From: Basidiobolus heterosporus B8920
Taxonomy: Eukaryota > Basidiobolomycota > Basidiobolomycetes > Basidiobolales > Basidiobolaceae
Assembly (NCBI GenBank): GCA_000697455.1
Contig: JNET01033765.1
Coordinates: 1 to 53,889, forward strand
Direction of reading: 5' to 3'
DNA length: 53,889 bases
Part shown: one piece after another, positions 13,279 through 25,804 of the stretch
How the letters are laid out: each line of letters begins with the position of its first letter
Numbering within the stretch: position 1 is the stretch's first letter
Translations under genes and position numbers: made by a program
The notes under the pieces: model-generated
Databases searched by the model: none
What the model was told of the DNA's origin: nothing
The model's input: the letters and a program-made list of their open reading frames with translations, nothing else

Positions 13279-14687
13279 TTCAAATCGATATAAAAGGGGT
13301 AGATACTAGCCGGTAAGGAGAGGAGGGGAACAAGTACGGGAGGGGTTTAAAATAATTATTCTCTAAGTGGAAGGATAAATTCTGGTTTCTGAGGGCATGA
13401 GATGTGGAAAGACATCAAGTATATTACTTTCAATAAACACCTACTTTGTGATTCAGTAGTCTCAAGACTAAAGGTAAGAGCAAATGTGTAGAGGATATAG
13501 GTGCTTCTGGATGGTTATTAGTACAGGGTTTTCTACTTGACAAAATTTAACATTGACTGGAGAAAAGAAAGGCGTTCATTGGCATAAATAGGATAAAGGG
13601 ATACACGACGCAATTACCAAATTACCAGCAATGAGTCCAAACCAGAGACAATCCAGAAAGGTCACGTAACATCCAATATCGCCAGGATATGTTCCACAAG
13701 AGTCTACATATCATTGCAAGCAGTGGTAGCTCGACTGAAACCGTCTCAACAACAATCGGACATATTCGCGCAAACAGTTCTTAACACGGGATATGGCGCA
13801 AATGACTCTTGTCTTGTTAGAGGCAATAGTCATCTAGTATACCCATGATAGAATAGAACATTAACCCTTGGCCACATCAAAGGAATTGAGGTAAATATAT
13901 TGCTAGGTTCGCCAAGTTGACACAAGGCATTCGTTTATTCAATCGATGTTTGCAATACTAGCATATCAACAAAAATCAACAGGGCCAATCAAATGGTTTA
14001 GCGTTGCGGAAATGGTTAGCAAGTTATAAAGGGTTAACTAAATATAGACAAGCTAGACCTGGTTAGTGCACTTATGGTTGAGCTGATTGTTATGGTTACT
14101 ATACACTACGAGTCTCATGCACTTCCGCTGAAGTTGTTTCACCTGCTCGCCTGCTATAATCAATGGTAATGCATCAAAAAAGGGTGGAGACAAGTGTACA
14201 AGTATGTGTGCTTATGCTTGTGCTTGTGCGTGCTAATGTTATCATTAATGCACAGCCAACCTAGTCATAATCAAGTGTATGAATGCGTCAAAATAAGTAT
14301 CAAATTACGGATTTAATTTAATACCTATAAAAGCGTTATCTGATTTGATTCATTGATTTTCTCTAATAGAAACCTGAGATTTATGTTCGTTTAAGTCTGT
14401 TTGAATCCTCTTTGTTACCACTCCCTGCTCGTGCGAGTTTATTTTCTTCAAGTTGGGTCTAATTCGTAGTCGAGGACCTACACTATTCTTTGTTGCATTT
14501 TCTTCTCACGTTCTTGTTTGTTCAGTTTGACTTTAATTCTTCGTTGGTGTTCATTTTGATTTGGGTTTCCTATTCATAATATTCTCTTGATATCGGTAAA
14601 AAATTAAGAAAAACCTGCGATTTCGCGTTCTTTGGTAGACTACTTTATGGACTCATTAGTTAACTACGAGGTGTTAGATATCTAGAC
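13279..14687. other. 1.4-kb bidirectional upstream region (kinase / FNIP)
   Basis: Lies between the divergent starts of the kinase gene (minus) and the FNIP gene (plus), so it should hold both promoters. A short TGTGCT-type simple repeat lies at about 14205-14230. No coding exon was recognised. Confidence 0.5.
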
Positions 14688-17600
14688 ATGTTACAAAAAC
14701 TATTTCGAAAACACTCCCTCAAACAATCTCAAGAAAAGACCATTGATGCGTTATTAGAACCCACGAGGTATTTCACTGTTCAATAGTCCTTACTGGCTCA
14801 AGCTTCCGCTTTATGCAATAAATTTTAGTTTGAGCTTTAATTTTCTACCGTCACTGATTTTCCATTACTTTCTTCAACCATTTCTTGGGTACTCTGCTGG
14901 TCCGAATTTTTGAATTGATACGAAAAGCTGGTCTCCAATACCCTTCGAACCTCATCAAATACGAGTTCTAGTCTGTCAAGACAGTGGTGACAAGCGAAAA
15001 TTACCTCTGCTGGATACCAATTTATTTCTCGAGGAGTCTGTTACCTGCTCTGCGCCTACGACTTCCTCTACTCGTAATATATTGAGCTCCTCTTGGTCTG
15101 ATAGCGGCCTTTTTCTAAGTCGACCACGCGCAAAAAGAAGTTCTCTTAACAATGTTTCTTCATCCGCCGGAAGTACGGCCTCAATGCCCTCTCATAAAAA
15201 GGTATGCGGCATAACGATCAAAACTGTTGATGGCCAGTCTAGATAACCCATCTCTTTATAAATCCTTGCTCATAGTCAGGATATAACCTGGATATAATCG
15301 GAGAGATGATGTTCGGCGCCGTTCCTCTATCTTACAAAGGGATGACAACAAAAATACATCACACGAAAGGTGAAAAACCACAGATCTTATTGACTAAGCT
15401 GTTTTCCATCAATACGGGGGATATAGAGCAGCTATCAGGAAAACCACGTCGATCCATGTCAATCACTTCAGAGTGCAGCGACGTTTCTACGGAATCGTGG
15501 AATACCGTGAATAATGATCATTGGAGCAACAACCCTATTCCCAGAAATGGAATTAATACTGGATTTAACAAAACAAGTGAAATCCACTCCCATCAAGGCA
15601 GCCTCTCCTCGAGCATTTTTTCTGTAGAAGAAAATGATAGGGAAGATAGTCCAGCCGCCCGAGCTTACCCCACTGGCATCCCCAATGCTAAAAATCGCCA
15701 GGATACTCCGAATCAAAGCCTTAGCTCATCTATAAATTCCTATAAGGATAGACGTCTATGGAGGTCTAGTCAAACGAGTATAGAGAATGGCGTATTTAAC
15801 CCAACACCGTTACCTGGAAAGCCAATCCCCGGTACATCTGTAAGTATTGGTTTTATCTAAGATCGTTAGTTATACAAGGTCCTGAACGAGGCCTATATTT
15901 GAATTCGTATTATCACCGGCCCTAACTTTTCTTTCAGAGCATGTTAAAACACAGCTCGCGTTCCATAATGTATTCGATAGGTGTAGTCATTTCCCTTGAG
16001 GACAATCAATCACTCAAAGAATACCTCTTTTCCCACTTTTCTCTTTTGGAAGCTCGATTACATAAACTTCATGGCGTTGCGATGAGTCTTTTGTGTCCAT
16101 TGCTCCGAAAGCACATAATAAGAACTCAGATGAATCCGCAAAACTCGGTAAGCTCGTAGTTTAGTATAATTTCCTATAGGCAGGGAAAGAGGAGAATCAG
16201 ATCTCTAATGCTACTCCACAATGTAGATGTATCCGCATAAAAACGGAGTAACCCTGGCGTCTTTACCTCCTTACAGCTTACAATCAGAGAATGCGCTGAA
16301 AGAAGCTGTTGTCAAATTTATTCATGACATATGTGATCTTTACCAAACTCCTAGACTTCAGGTGAGACTAAAGAGAAAGTATCAGGTGAATGAATTACGC
16401 GTGATCTAACGTTATTCTCTAGACTCCTCTCTGGTTAAATCTTCACACTTTCCCATATAATCGGATATCGTATTATCAATCATTTATTACAGAACTGACT
16501 GATATGATAGACAAATTCGACACGCCTAAATCCAACTAGTATCCATTTTCAACTCTTCAATGGCACTTTTAATGATATTGTTGTTTTATTTATCGTTGAC
16601 TCTGGAAATAGCTTTATCTCCACTTTGTTTACAGCCGTACTGACAAACCATCTTTCGTGGGTACCCACTGTTACACCTCCTAGTCTAAGTAATTCCCAAA
16701 ACCCCGCGACGGTTAGCTCTCTACACATATTCATATTGACATGATAATATTACTAAGAGAGTTGGCATTCTGCTAGAACCATGTATTTGACAGCGCAGGT
16801 CTATCATACAACCCTCTTTGGGCACAGTATAGGTACATATAGTGTAAGATTTGATGCAATTTGGGAGAAAAAACTTATCGTTTGGTTATCCTTAGTGATT
16901 TGTACGGCAATACCGGAAATCCAGCAAGACTTTGTCGAGTGATTGTCGTTGGGTCTAGCGCTACTTTTGTAAAGCGGATACTTTACATTCTTAGTTATTT
17001 ACTTAGATGCAATGAAGTTTTTGAAAATGTAGAAGAGTTGACGACTGATGATAACGATTCACAATCCGATTGCTCCTCCATCCCTCGAGTGACGCCTAAC
17101 TCGCCATTAAGTGAAGCGAATCGGACGTCTCCTACAATTCTAAGCGCTTCAAATGATGTAGGTAGCAATGATACCTTACCTAACAATGACGGAAAGTATC
17201 AGCATGTGTTCTCTACACCATCTCACGCAAATCAGATCAAGAAAAATAACCCTGAGACGCGAAGTCAGCTTTTCAACTTGAACCTTTCCTCTTCACCTAC
17301 TAAATTCGATGGCAAGTTCGAGAAAACAGCTAGCCTAATCAAGCCGGGTAGTTGGCATAAACGAAGTCAAGTAACCGAGCAATTGCTTACGAGGACTGAT
17401 CTAGGAATGGGCAACGTAGTGCCGGACCCTCCTATCTTACAGGATACAGTGGAAGCAGGGGCTGTTAACGCGAGCAAGATGTTTCTTGACCTTGAGCATA
17501 AAGGCTTCGTTAATCCAGTTAGATGCGAAGCATATACTCTTGATGGGCTTCCATTGAAACCTGATGGGTTTGTTGAAATCCCAATGATTGAGTCCGAGAT

Positions 17601-18505
17601 GGTCACTCAGATCCCAGATGTTGACGTCTCCACACCATTAGATGAGGAGTGTCAGGAAATGCGACCAGATCGGCTATTCGCAAAAAGCTTCGGCCGTTCG
17701 ATGATGGTTGGTTACTGTTTGAAATACATGCCAGATTTCGTGTTGATGGGACTTCCGAGGTTTGATTTTCTGGATGAACTAGAAAACGATTTAAAGGATT
17801 CGGTCCAGGTAAAGGATATTTGTTTCTGGATTGAGTTTAAAGGCTGGGTTTTAATTGCGAATCTACAGTACCATGTTGACGGTCCTATTTCTCAGTCAAG
17901 CTGCATCATTGCCGACACTAATACCTGGTAAGAACTACCTCTTGCAATTACTTTGTTTGACTAAAAGCTCAGCTTTAACACTAAATAGGCAATGCAATCT
18001 AGTCGATTATTCCCCCAAGCCACAGCTATATGATTCAGGGTTCGATGAGAACTTCACCCCGAAAAGTGGAGTCAGCATACAACGAGTATTGCCCTCCGAT
18101 TTCATCCGGCAAACACTCAATCAAATCCAGCACTTATTTCGACTCGGCATCCCTGCAGAATCTGTGCGTTATTCGTTTCTCGCGTTAATTTTTATTCTTC
18201 TCGTTTTTTAAACTCCTTCCAATCGCAGTGCGCTAGATATTTCGAGGATATGCTACAAGAATTGTACTTGAAAAGCCGTGTAGTGGCTGAGTTTCTAGAT
18301 GCTCAAGAGATGGACCGAACATTCGACCACAAAGCTCTCAGCTCCATTGTGGGGTAAGACGAATCTTCTTGATCAAGCGACTCAATCTGAGCGTCATATT
18401 AATGCTTTTCATTGTAGTCTTAAGGAGTCGGACATGCCATTACTTATTTCAGTTGCCAAGACTCATGGTCTCAAATTCATGCAAGATCTGAATAACGGAG
18501 TATAA
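14688..18505 (+). CDS. FNIP: Folliculin-interacting protein homologue (FNIP / Lst4)
   Basis: Partner of folliculin (Lst7 in yeast). The FNIP-FLCN/Lst4-Lst7 complex acts as GAP for Rag GTPases at the vacuole or lysosome and so controls TORC1. I assembled 12 exons to 969 residues: 14688-14767, 14928-15201, 15276-15839, 15938-16147, 16227-16361, 16423-16538, 16612-16688, 16799-16832, 16896-17927, 17989-18163, 18229-18353, 18418-18505. Family blocks in order: PFEPHQIRVLVCQD (N-terminal longin part), EMMFGAVPLSYKGMTTKIH, SSRSIMYSIGVVISLED, STLFTAVLTNHLSWVPTV, SYNPLWAQYSDLYGN, ARLCRVIVVGSSATFVKRIL, KSFGRSMMVGYCLKYMPDFV and, at the end, DMPLLISVAKTHGLKFM. Long Ser/Asn/Thr-rich linkers separate the blocks. 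Borders of exons 5, 7 and 8 are the least certain; the conserved blocks leave little doubt on the family. Confidence 0.88.
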
Positions 18506-19259
18506 GAAAATGCATGCGTGGAAACGTTCATTGTCGGCATTTTGAAGCAGAGAAGCTAGCCTGAAAACTTTTTTCATTCTATAGCGAGTAGGGTTCTCCT
18601 AAGCGGATAAAAGATAAACGGAAACATATCTAACAAACCACATTGCTCTACACTATTACACCACAGCATTTATAGTCACCTTTCTATCCGAGTAGAATTC
18701 TAACACATATATCGATACTCAATATCCCATTTATTTCAAGGTTTATGATGCCACCTTTACCTCTCTCTCTTACCCTTGGACATGTACTTGTAAATCACCC
18801 AACCCTCTCTGCTGATGTAGATAATTCTGAGCAAGTTTCCGTTTAGAGATAAAGTATTCATACAATTTCATCGTGACCATCCACCGAGATCGATTCCATT
18901 CCGAGTTGATTACTTCAACACCAAACCATACACTGTAGATACAGCACAATTTCTTCACTCATCTCTAATATGTCCCGATTAAATAGAGCAACATCAAGTA
19001 GGCGAGATAATTTTAAGGAATAAATTAAAGAAACCTGATGAATACATAAAAGTGAACAGTATATTGAGAAATAAGTGCGATATAGTGAGACGTGAATTAA
19101 AAACAGAACACCGAATCCTAGTTATATGGAATGAGGATTGAGAGAGAAAAGCAATATATAATCAAAGTCAGGTTTTGGGAAAGTAAAGGGAAGGAGGGGA
19201 TGAAAGTGGTTAGTAGGGAATAGAGAGTGAATGTTAAGAGACGGCTACCATCCAGGTAT
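18506..19259. other. Convergent intergenic region (FNIP / RRM4)
   Basis: 3' flanks of two convergent genes. No coding or RNA feature seen. Confidence 0.5.
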
Positions 19260-21430
19260 TTACTTGAGTAAGTTGATCTTGGTAGATAATTGGGAAGGTT
19301 CATTGAGAAGGAAGACCAACTCACGAGTCTCAACCGAATCTAACAAACGCACGGTTACCTTCGATGGTTCAGGAATTCCCAAACCTTTTACGACTGGGAA
19401 TAATTTAGAGCCTAGTTTCTGCTTGCGTTCTGACTCTGGTTTACCACTTAATTCTGATACAAACCTCTCGTTCTCTGGAGAAAGGGAGAATTTAGTATCA
19501 GTTGTGGTGGCAGTAGCATCCCCACCAGTCTGAGCTAAGCTCAATGCTTTCATGGCCTCAGCCACTTTTTGAGAAAGATACTCGGGGTTGAAGATGATTT
19601 GGGCGCGCTCGAAGGTAGGCAAACCAAGTAACAAGTCTGTGATCTCAGAGACATGATCTTTTTGAACGGATGCCACCAGCTGACGAATTTTCTGTTTCTC
19701 AGCATCTGGACCGAAGTTTTCGGTCAACCCAAGTGGATTTGAGGGCCAAGAACCATTGGAAAGTTTAGTGCGTACTTCAACAGCCTTCTCCTCCAGGGCC
19801 TTAGGATACGAGATCAAGAGAACAACATCGTCCACCTTGAGAGTAAGTAGGGCTTCAATGATTCTGGCGTAGTCCTGCTCTTGAATCGAATTGATTTTCT
19901 TCAACTGAGAGTTCAAGCGTGCACCGAGAATGTTGTTTCGGGTTTCGAGAGTGAATGACGAAAGAAGTGATGGACTAAGTTGAACCTCGGCTCCAGCCAA
20001 GGTGCTATTCTCAATATCATTTACTCTACCAGTAGAAGAATCACTTCCGAAAGTAGCTGCCAATCGAGCTTCTCGAATCTTTTTAGGCTCAGCGATACAA
20101 ACGGTGATCGGCTTGGAGCGAATAGAACGCCCATCCATCTCAAACATAGCTCTAGCTGCGTCTTCGGGGTTACGGAAGCTGACAAAGCCGAATCCCTTAG
20201 ACTTGAAGGTGTTTTCATCCATCATCACGCGTGCACTGATGATATGTCCGAAATTGTGAAATTCATAGAAAAGGTCTGAACTCTTGATGGAAGGATCAAG
20301 GTTCTTGATATACAGGTTGCAAGGGTCAAGACCGGCATTCTTGAAATCGCTGGAATCGTAGGTGTCGATTTGACTGGAAACAGTACCGTTGCTATTGCCA
20401 TTCAATGGATTGGAATCGGCTACAGCGTATTCCGAAGCCTGAGAACCCAGGTCCTTGGTGTTACTTTGACTAGGAGGGGTGAATAAGTCGAAAGAAAGAC
20501 CTGGACGGCCCCTCATGCTACCACCAACTGAACCCACTTTTAGGGAGCTGGTCGGGGTTTTCCCGGTCTTCTTATCACGAGGAACGTATTGGGTCAAAGT
20601 ACTATTGGAAAAAGAATACACGTTTAGTGTCTAATCGATGTATGCTGAGATATAGTTAACTACATTCATACATTGTTGAGCCCTTGTACTCGGCGCCGTT
20701 CTGAGATGATCCAAATCGAGTTAGAAAGTACAGTCATGATTTACCATTAAAATGACATGCTCACCATTCTCTCATACGCCGTGTTGGTATCATCAGGGTT
20801 CCAATATTGGATCAACCCAAATCCACGGAATGTCCCATTTTCGTCCATTCCGAGCTTGCAAAGGTAAATATGGCCAATTTCCCGGAACATGTTGTATATG
20901 GACACTTCGTCAGCCTCGGGAGCAACATGCTTCACCATGATGGTTTGGCAAGGGGGCTCTTGTTCGATCTTGCCTGAGTTAGACTCGAAATAAGTCAACC
21001 CCATGAGCCCTTTATGAGCCTTCATATATGTGTTGTTCATGGTAGCGAAAGCTCTTTCAGCTAGATTTCCATACACAAAACGGCAAATGGTTAATCATGG
21101 AATTTCCATCATTGACCAAGTAACTTGGATAACTACCTTCCCCAGGGTTGAAGAACTCCAGCATACAACCGACCAAAGAGCTAGAGTGAGCAACTCGGAA
21201 GCTAGATGAGAAGGTGGTAAGAAAGAGAATCAAGGGTAGTCATAAGTAAAGTATCACCTCTTAGGGGGTGTAGTCTTGAACATAGCTTTCAAGTCATCTA
21301 GCGTCGCAGTAACTGGAATAGTCCGAACATAGAGACGAGTTTCGGAGAAAGTAGGGACGCTTGGGGTCTTTGAGAGAGCAGACAACGTAAGAGAGTCAAG
21401 GCCGGAAAGTGTACTTGCTTTTGTAGCCAT
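19260..21430 (-). CDS. RRM4: Rrm4-type endosomal mRNA transport protein (3 RRM + 3 MLLE)
   Basis: Rrm4 is the RNA-binding part of endosome-coupled mRNA transport along microtubules, best known in Ustilago maydis. Its C-terminal MLLE domains bind the PAM2 motifs of the FYVE adaptor Upa1. Five exons (21430-21258, 21180-21137, 21060-20765, 20700-20672, 20601-19260) give 627 residues. RRM1 spans about 31-102 (TRLYVRTIPVTATLDDLK), RRM2 about 112-182 (RNP1-like RGFGLIQY), RRM3 about 276-352 (RNP2 LYIKNL, RNP1 KGFGFVSF). Three MLLE-like helical domains follow at about 397-461, 479-537 and 558-627; the last carries KQKLGSKLFPVV and TRELVFLLNEPSQLSTKI. Poly(A)-binding protein has four RRMs and one MLLE, so PAB1 is excluded. 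It is shorter than the roughly 790-residue Ustilago protein, mainly in linkers. Inference: this fungus moves mRNA on endosomes. Confidence 0.85.
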
Positions 21431-22369
21431 TTTGTGTTTGGTTGGACTAAGGCTCTGAGAAAGAGTATCAATGGGAAGCAGCAAGGAATAGAAAGGGTGG
21501 TGAAGGGAGGTGAAAGGAAAGCTAAGCCTAGTCAAACTTAATAAGAACCGATATGGTTTCACATGCGTTCGAGCCTACCTTTCGAGTACCCTGGAGCATC
21601 AAGTGGGAGCCCTCAGGCATTAAGAGTGAGAGGGGTTTAGCTCTGTGTCAGGGGAGCGGCATAATGGCAAATGATTGGGGAGTAGATTGAACTGGTTGGC
21701 ATGGAGGGCCCACACGGGTCAACTGGGTGGGGTAATCTCACACGCAGAGCCACTTGTTGATCTTAGCTAACCTGGTTGGGGAGGTAAAGAAAGAAAGAAA
21801 GCATTAACTAAAGAAATGTTCAATTAATTGGCCATCTGAATGAGCAGTACCTTTCATCCAATCAGCTGAGGGTTGTTAAAGGGGGATAGCGTTCGTGGTA
21901 AGCAAATTAAGCATTTGAGTAATGATTGGCCAAACCTGGGTTTAATGTATACATTCGAACTCGTCATACTCCTAGTTCTCCTCCTGGTCTTCCTCCTAGC
22001 TCTACCTCGTTCTACCTCATTCTACCCGCCAACCCCTAACAAACGATCCATCTACCAAATTTACCTTCAAACAGAAATCCTACCAATTATCGTTAAAACC
22101 CATCTCTTGTTAATCTTTGTTTAGTTTATTCAGAGATTAGTAAGGAAAAATTTCGCCACCCAAGCCGCCAATGGTATACACTTGCCACCGGACTATAGTA
22201 AATACAAGCAAGTCATAGTGACTACCCATTTCATTTAACCAGGAGAGTCCAGTTTGTCCCATTTTGCACTGGTTTCTGTAAATAAGTACGTCGAATTGGT
22301 GTCAGAAGTTCTAGTCGACGTACTTTTACAACCGAGCTGAATTTTCGCCCAAATTTTGTAGAACAAAGA
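21431..22369. other. Upstream region between RRM4 and the transposase-derived gene
   Basis: About 0.9 kb. Pyrimidine-rich near 21970-22030, with the near-repeat TTCTACCTC. Likely promoter DNA for the two divergent genes; no exon or terminal inverted repeat was recognised. Confidence 0.45.
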
Positions 22370-24325
22370 ATGCGTACTAAGTCAGGTGGAAGAAACGGAT
22401 CTTTGTCTATTGAGCAACGGCAACGTTTGTGTCGTCAAGCAGAAGAAAACCCCTCTTGGACCCAGGCACGACTATCGAAATGGGTGGAAGATCATTTTGC
22501 CGTTATTATAGATCGTTCTACAGTGTCAAAGGTGTTGAAACGTCGAAATGAATACATGCGTGGTAGTCATAACTTGAATGCTAAACGCTTACGTGGGGTC
22601 AAATATCCTGAGTTAGACAATTCTTTGAAGGAGTGGTGTCTGCATATACAAGCTTCTGTACCTAATATCAGTGATAGGATGATAGTGACTAAAGCACAGA
22701 AGCTTGCTCGTGATCTCAACCTTCCAGAAGGTGCATTATCCTTCTCCAATGGCTGGGTAGATAGATTCAAGAAACGCAATGGTATACGTCAAAGTGTGAT
22801 AACTCGTGGGGTTGATGTGGAAAAAGATACCGCGGCTGTCTCATTTATTAGTATGCAAACAACATTATCAAGGTTCAAGCTGCAGGATATATATTCGTTC
22901 GGTACTTGGAAGCTAAATTATAGGTAAAGCCTGTTGTAAAGTTGATCCCTTGTTCACATTTGCTAAAATTCAATGAGAACAGTCATTCGGAAACCAACGA
23001 AAGGGTAATATCTGGCCAAGATCAAGTAGAAAATTCAAACGGTAATAAGGCAAAGGTGCTGACTCTTCTTTGTTGTAACGCTAACGTTAGTGATATGGTT
23101 CCTCCGTTGGTTATCGGGCAATATCATAGCTCATGTTTTCCATCGGATATCCAATATGAATTCAATCCACTTGCTGTACTGAGCGATCAGATTCTGCACA
23201 AGTTGGTGTATAACTTATATCTAGCTATTCATGGATGAATTAGTAACTTGGGTTAATCTTAGGTGGCTCGAGTCCTTCGATGAGCATGTGGCTGGGCGTA
23301 AGGTCATTCTGCTCCTAGATGAGGTGTACAGTTCAGTGGCAGATATGGGCCATTTACAACATGTTGAACTTCAATTCTTGTCATCCGAGACAACAGCTCT
23401 GAAGCACCCAATGAACTTAGGAATTCTAGACAATTTCTGGGCCCGTTATAAATACTCGTACGCAGTACAGTTGATCCAAGAGGCTGAGCTTGGTCCTGTG
23501 AAGCCTATTTCTCGGTTAAATCTTCTCAACGCATTGAAGTTAATCGCTAAATCATGGTATGGGATGTCTGTAGATGTAATACGGCATGCATGGAACGAGG
23601 CGAAGATTCTTCCACATGGTCAAGAAGAGATATCTCGATTCACTATCAATAATCTCCCACTACAATCAGCCGTGTCAAACTCGTCGTCGGAAAACCCTCT
23701 GATCAGCTCCAATCTAAATCTCACCAAACAATTAGAAAGCGTTTTGGATCGTCTGAGCCGTGTAGCCCCTAATACATATGCGAACTTTTTGGTGTTGATC
23801 GAGGAAAATCCTGTCATCAACAAAGACACCCAACCTCTCCCTAATGAGCCGGTTTTAGCCGAGTTAGCTAGTTCCTCTCTAAATACAGCATTCGATCTAG
23901 AGAACATTGATCCGAACGCTGAATTGTTTGACACAACCACCGGTTCAGGTATGCATCTCTTGGATCATCAACAAGATGAATTCGAGAGCTCAAGTGAATC
24001 CCACGATGAGAGTAGCACATCAGCCATCCACTATACCAACTCACACTGTACAGATACGAGAGAGTCCCTAACACCAACACCAACACCAACCTTACAGACA
24101 ACGATGCAAACCTTGCAAGCCCCCATATTCTCACACGTTCATCATTCAATTGGTGATGATGATCAGCCATCACATCACACTCTCTATACAGATAGAGAAG
24201 CCGAAGATGCAATACAGAAACTTTGCCTTTACTTTTGTTATAGAACGCGCTCTGACGTAGGTGCGCGATTAATGCTTGATGCCGAAAAAATATTGAAAGA
24301 AGAATTGAAGAAACGCCATCAATAG
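22370..24325 (+). pseudogene. CENP-B/pogo-type transposase relative with lost catalytic residues
   Basis: Three reading-frame segments line up with pogo/Tigger transposases and CENP-B. Segment one (22370-22927) has a CENP-B-type N-terminal HTH (LSIEQRQRLCRQAEENPSWT), then the second HTH (LKEWCLHIQASVPNISDRMI, GWVDRFKKRNGI), and reaches the start of the DDE domain. There the usual DET is replaced by G-T (IYSFGTWKLNYR). Segment two has KVLTLLCCNANVSDMVPPLV. Segment three has WLESFDEHVAGRKVILLLDE and KHPMNLGI, where the family has LLDNAPSH and QPMDAGI. Segments two and three join by a normal 55-nt intron (23208-23262). Between one and two I find no clean intron, so the frame is probably broken there. 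The C-terminal 200 residues are Ser/Thr/acidic, ending in a helical tail. No flanking terminal repeats were seen. Confidence 0.72.
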
Positions 24326-24627
24326 ATCCAGAGTTCAACTCTCAGTCGTAAGCTCAAATGAAAGGCGCATCGTTTGGTTGGGTAGACACTGAACACAATC
24401 AATCTCTCTTATCCTGACTCTATTTATGCTAATAAGCGTGGAAAACTGAGCGATTGTTTATATGGAAAAGAAGAATTAATAAGTGGACGGAAATGTATTT
24501 GAATTGCGTATATCACTTATTGTGGAAGTTAACAAGTGTTGATGTCTCATGTATCATAGATAATAAACAAGTTAACTGGCAGTGAAGTGTGATCTCCTGG
24601 AGAACCAATCCAATGATCTGGTTGATT
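24326..24627. other. Convergent intergenic region
   Basis: Short 3' flank between the transposase-derived gene and the YIPF6-like gene; nothing recognised. Confidence 0.5.
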
Positions 24628-25804
24628 TTAGGAAATAAGAATCATCCATGAAATAACGAAGTAGAAGAGAAAGATCGGATAAACAGCAAGGGTACGACGA
24701 TTGTTTAAGTGTACGTCGCTTAGGAAACCAACGGAGGCTAAAGTGTGTTGAAGAGAGAAGGAATGAGTTTAACAAATGAACGGAAGTAAATAATTGGAAT
24801 ACAGGGCATCTAGTGAAATATCTTACCATAAGTGGACCAACAGAACGCCACGACAACAAATATGAGGCGGACCAATATCCAACCAACAAAGAAAGAGATA
24901 ATCGCCGCAACGTCAAGAGGAAATACACAATATCCCAAGACACAGACACTTTGGAAGAAAGACCTGCAAGCAAACAGTGTCAAAAATGGATCACTCAAGA
25001 AAGTTATTCTACCGTAAGATCCACTTACACTTTACCACCGAGTAATTTGGCATTTAAAGTGACAACAGCTGCACCAAACCAAATAATGACAAATATCCCT
25101 GTAAACACTGAGGCTGATTGCTCCTTTGGTGCCATTAAACTCAACATTCTATAAAAGAAGAATCTATTAATAAATGTCTATTTTCCACTGAAGTACTGTT
25201 CTCAAAACTTTACATAGCAAGGACGAGACACAACAGTAATGGTCCCCACAGATCCCCTAAAAGATACATTAAATAAATTATGTTGGTAACAGAAAGGAGT
25301 ACGTTGGAGAATAGGTCGACCAGTCAACCTGTATATAGAGGAATTCAGAGAAGTATGTGCAACAATAAACTCACATTCTTTAAGAGCATTTTCTCTTCCT
25401 CTTGGCAAAAGAACCTGCTTGCATTTCTTTTGGATGTTATTCAGGTCACGCATCTATAGAATGAAAAGAAGATGGCTAAGTTATATGACTAGATTAAGGA
25501 ACCCGTAGAATCCCAGCATAATCCCCATTTACCAAGGGCTGCGACTCACTGGAGCCTCTAATTAAAAGAATAGTTGAGTGATATGAAATCTACTCGGAAT
25601 ACATACAATAGTAACACTGATAGGCTCATCGAGGGTGTCTTCAAAAGTTCTTCTGGGGTTAGCTTGGCCATTGGCATCAGATCCTATATTACCAGATACA
25701 CTAGGCATAGTCAACGAAGGTGTAGTGGACAGATCAACGTTCAGGTCGTCATCGTCAAGTAATGGTGGTGAGGAGATATCGGCAGGATTACGTGCTGAAC
25801 TCAT
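24628..25804 (-). CDS. YIPF6: YIP1-family Golgi membrane protein (YIPF6-like)
   Basis: YIP1-family proteins are multi-pass membrane proteins of the ER-Golgi that bind Rab GTPases and partner with other YIPF proteins. Six exons, all phases matching (25804-25607, 25453-25375, 25256-25214, 25148-25029, 24963-24827, 24737-24628), give 228 residues. The cytosolic N terminus ends in TLDEPISVTIMRDLNNIQKK, followed by VLLPRGRENALKEWDLWGPL, the family signature. The five hydrophobic spans include LLLCLVLAI, SVFTGIFVIIWFGAAVVTLN, VCVLGYCVFPLDVAAIISFF and AVYPIFLFYFVISWMILIS, with the protein ending right after the last. Length and motif order match YIPF6. Individual exons look like unrelated short frames; only spliced do they make sense. 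Confidence 0.92.

Noticed and set aside
19260-21430. First idea: poly(A)-binding protein PAB1
   Set aside because: Only three RRMs and three MLLE-like units; the N terminus and RRM1 do not match PAB1. Rrm4 fits better.
22370-24325. Active DNA transposon
   Set aside because: The catalytic motifs are altered and no terminal inverted repeats or TA target duplication were found within a few hundred bases.
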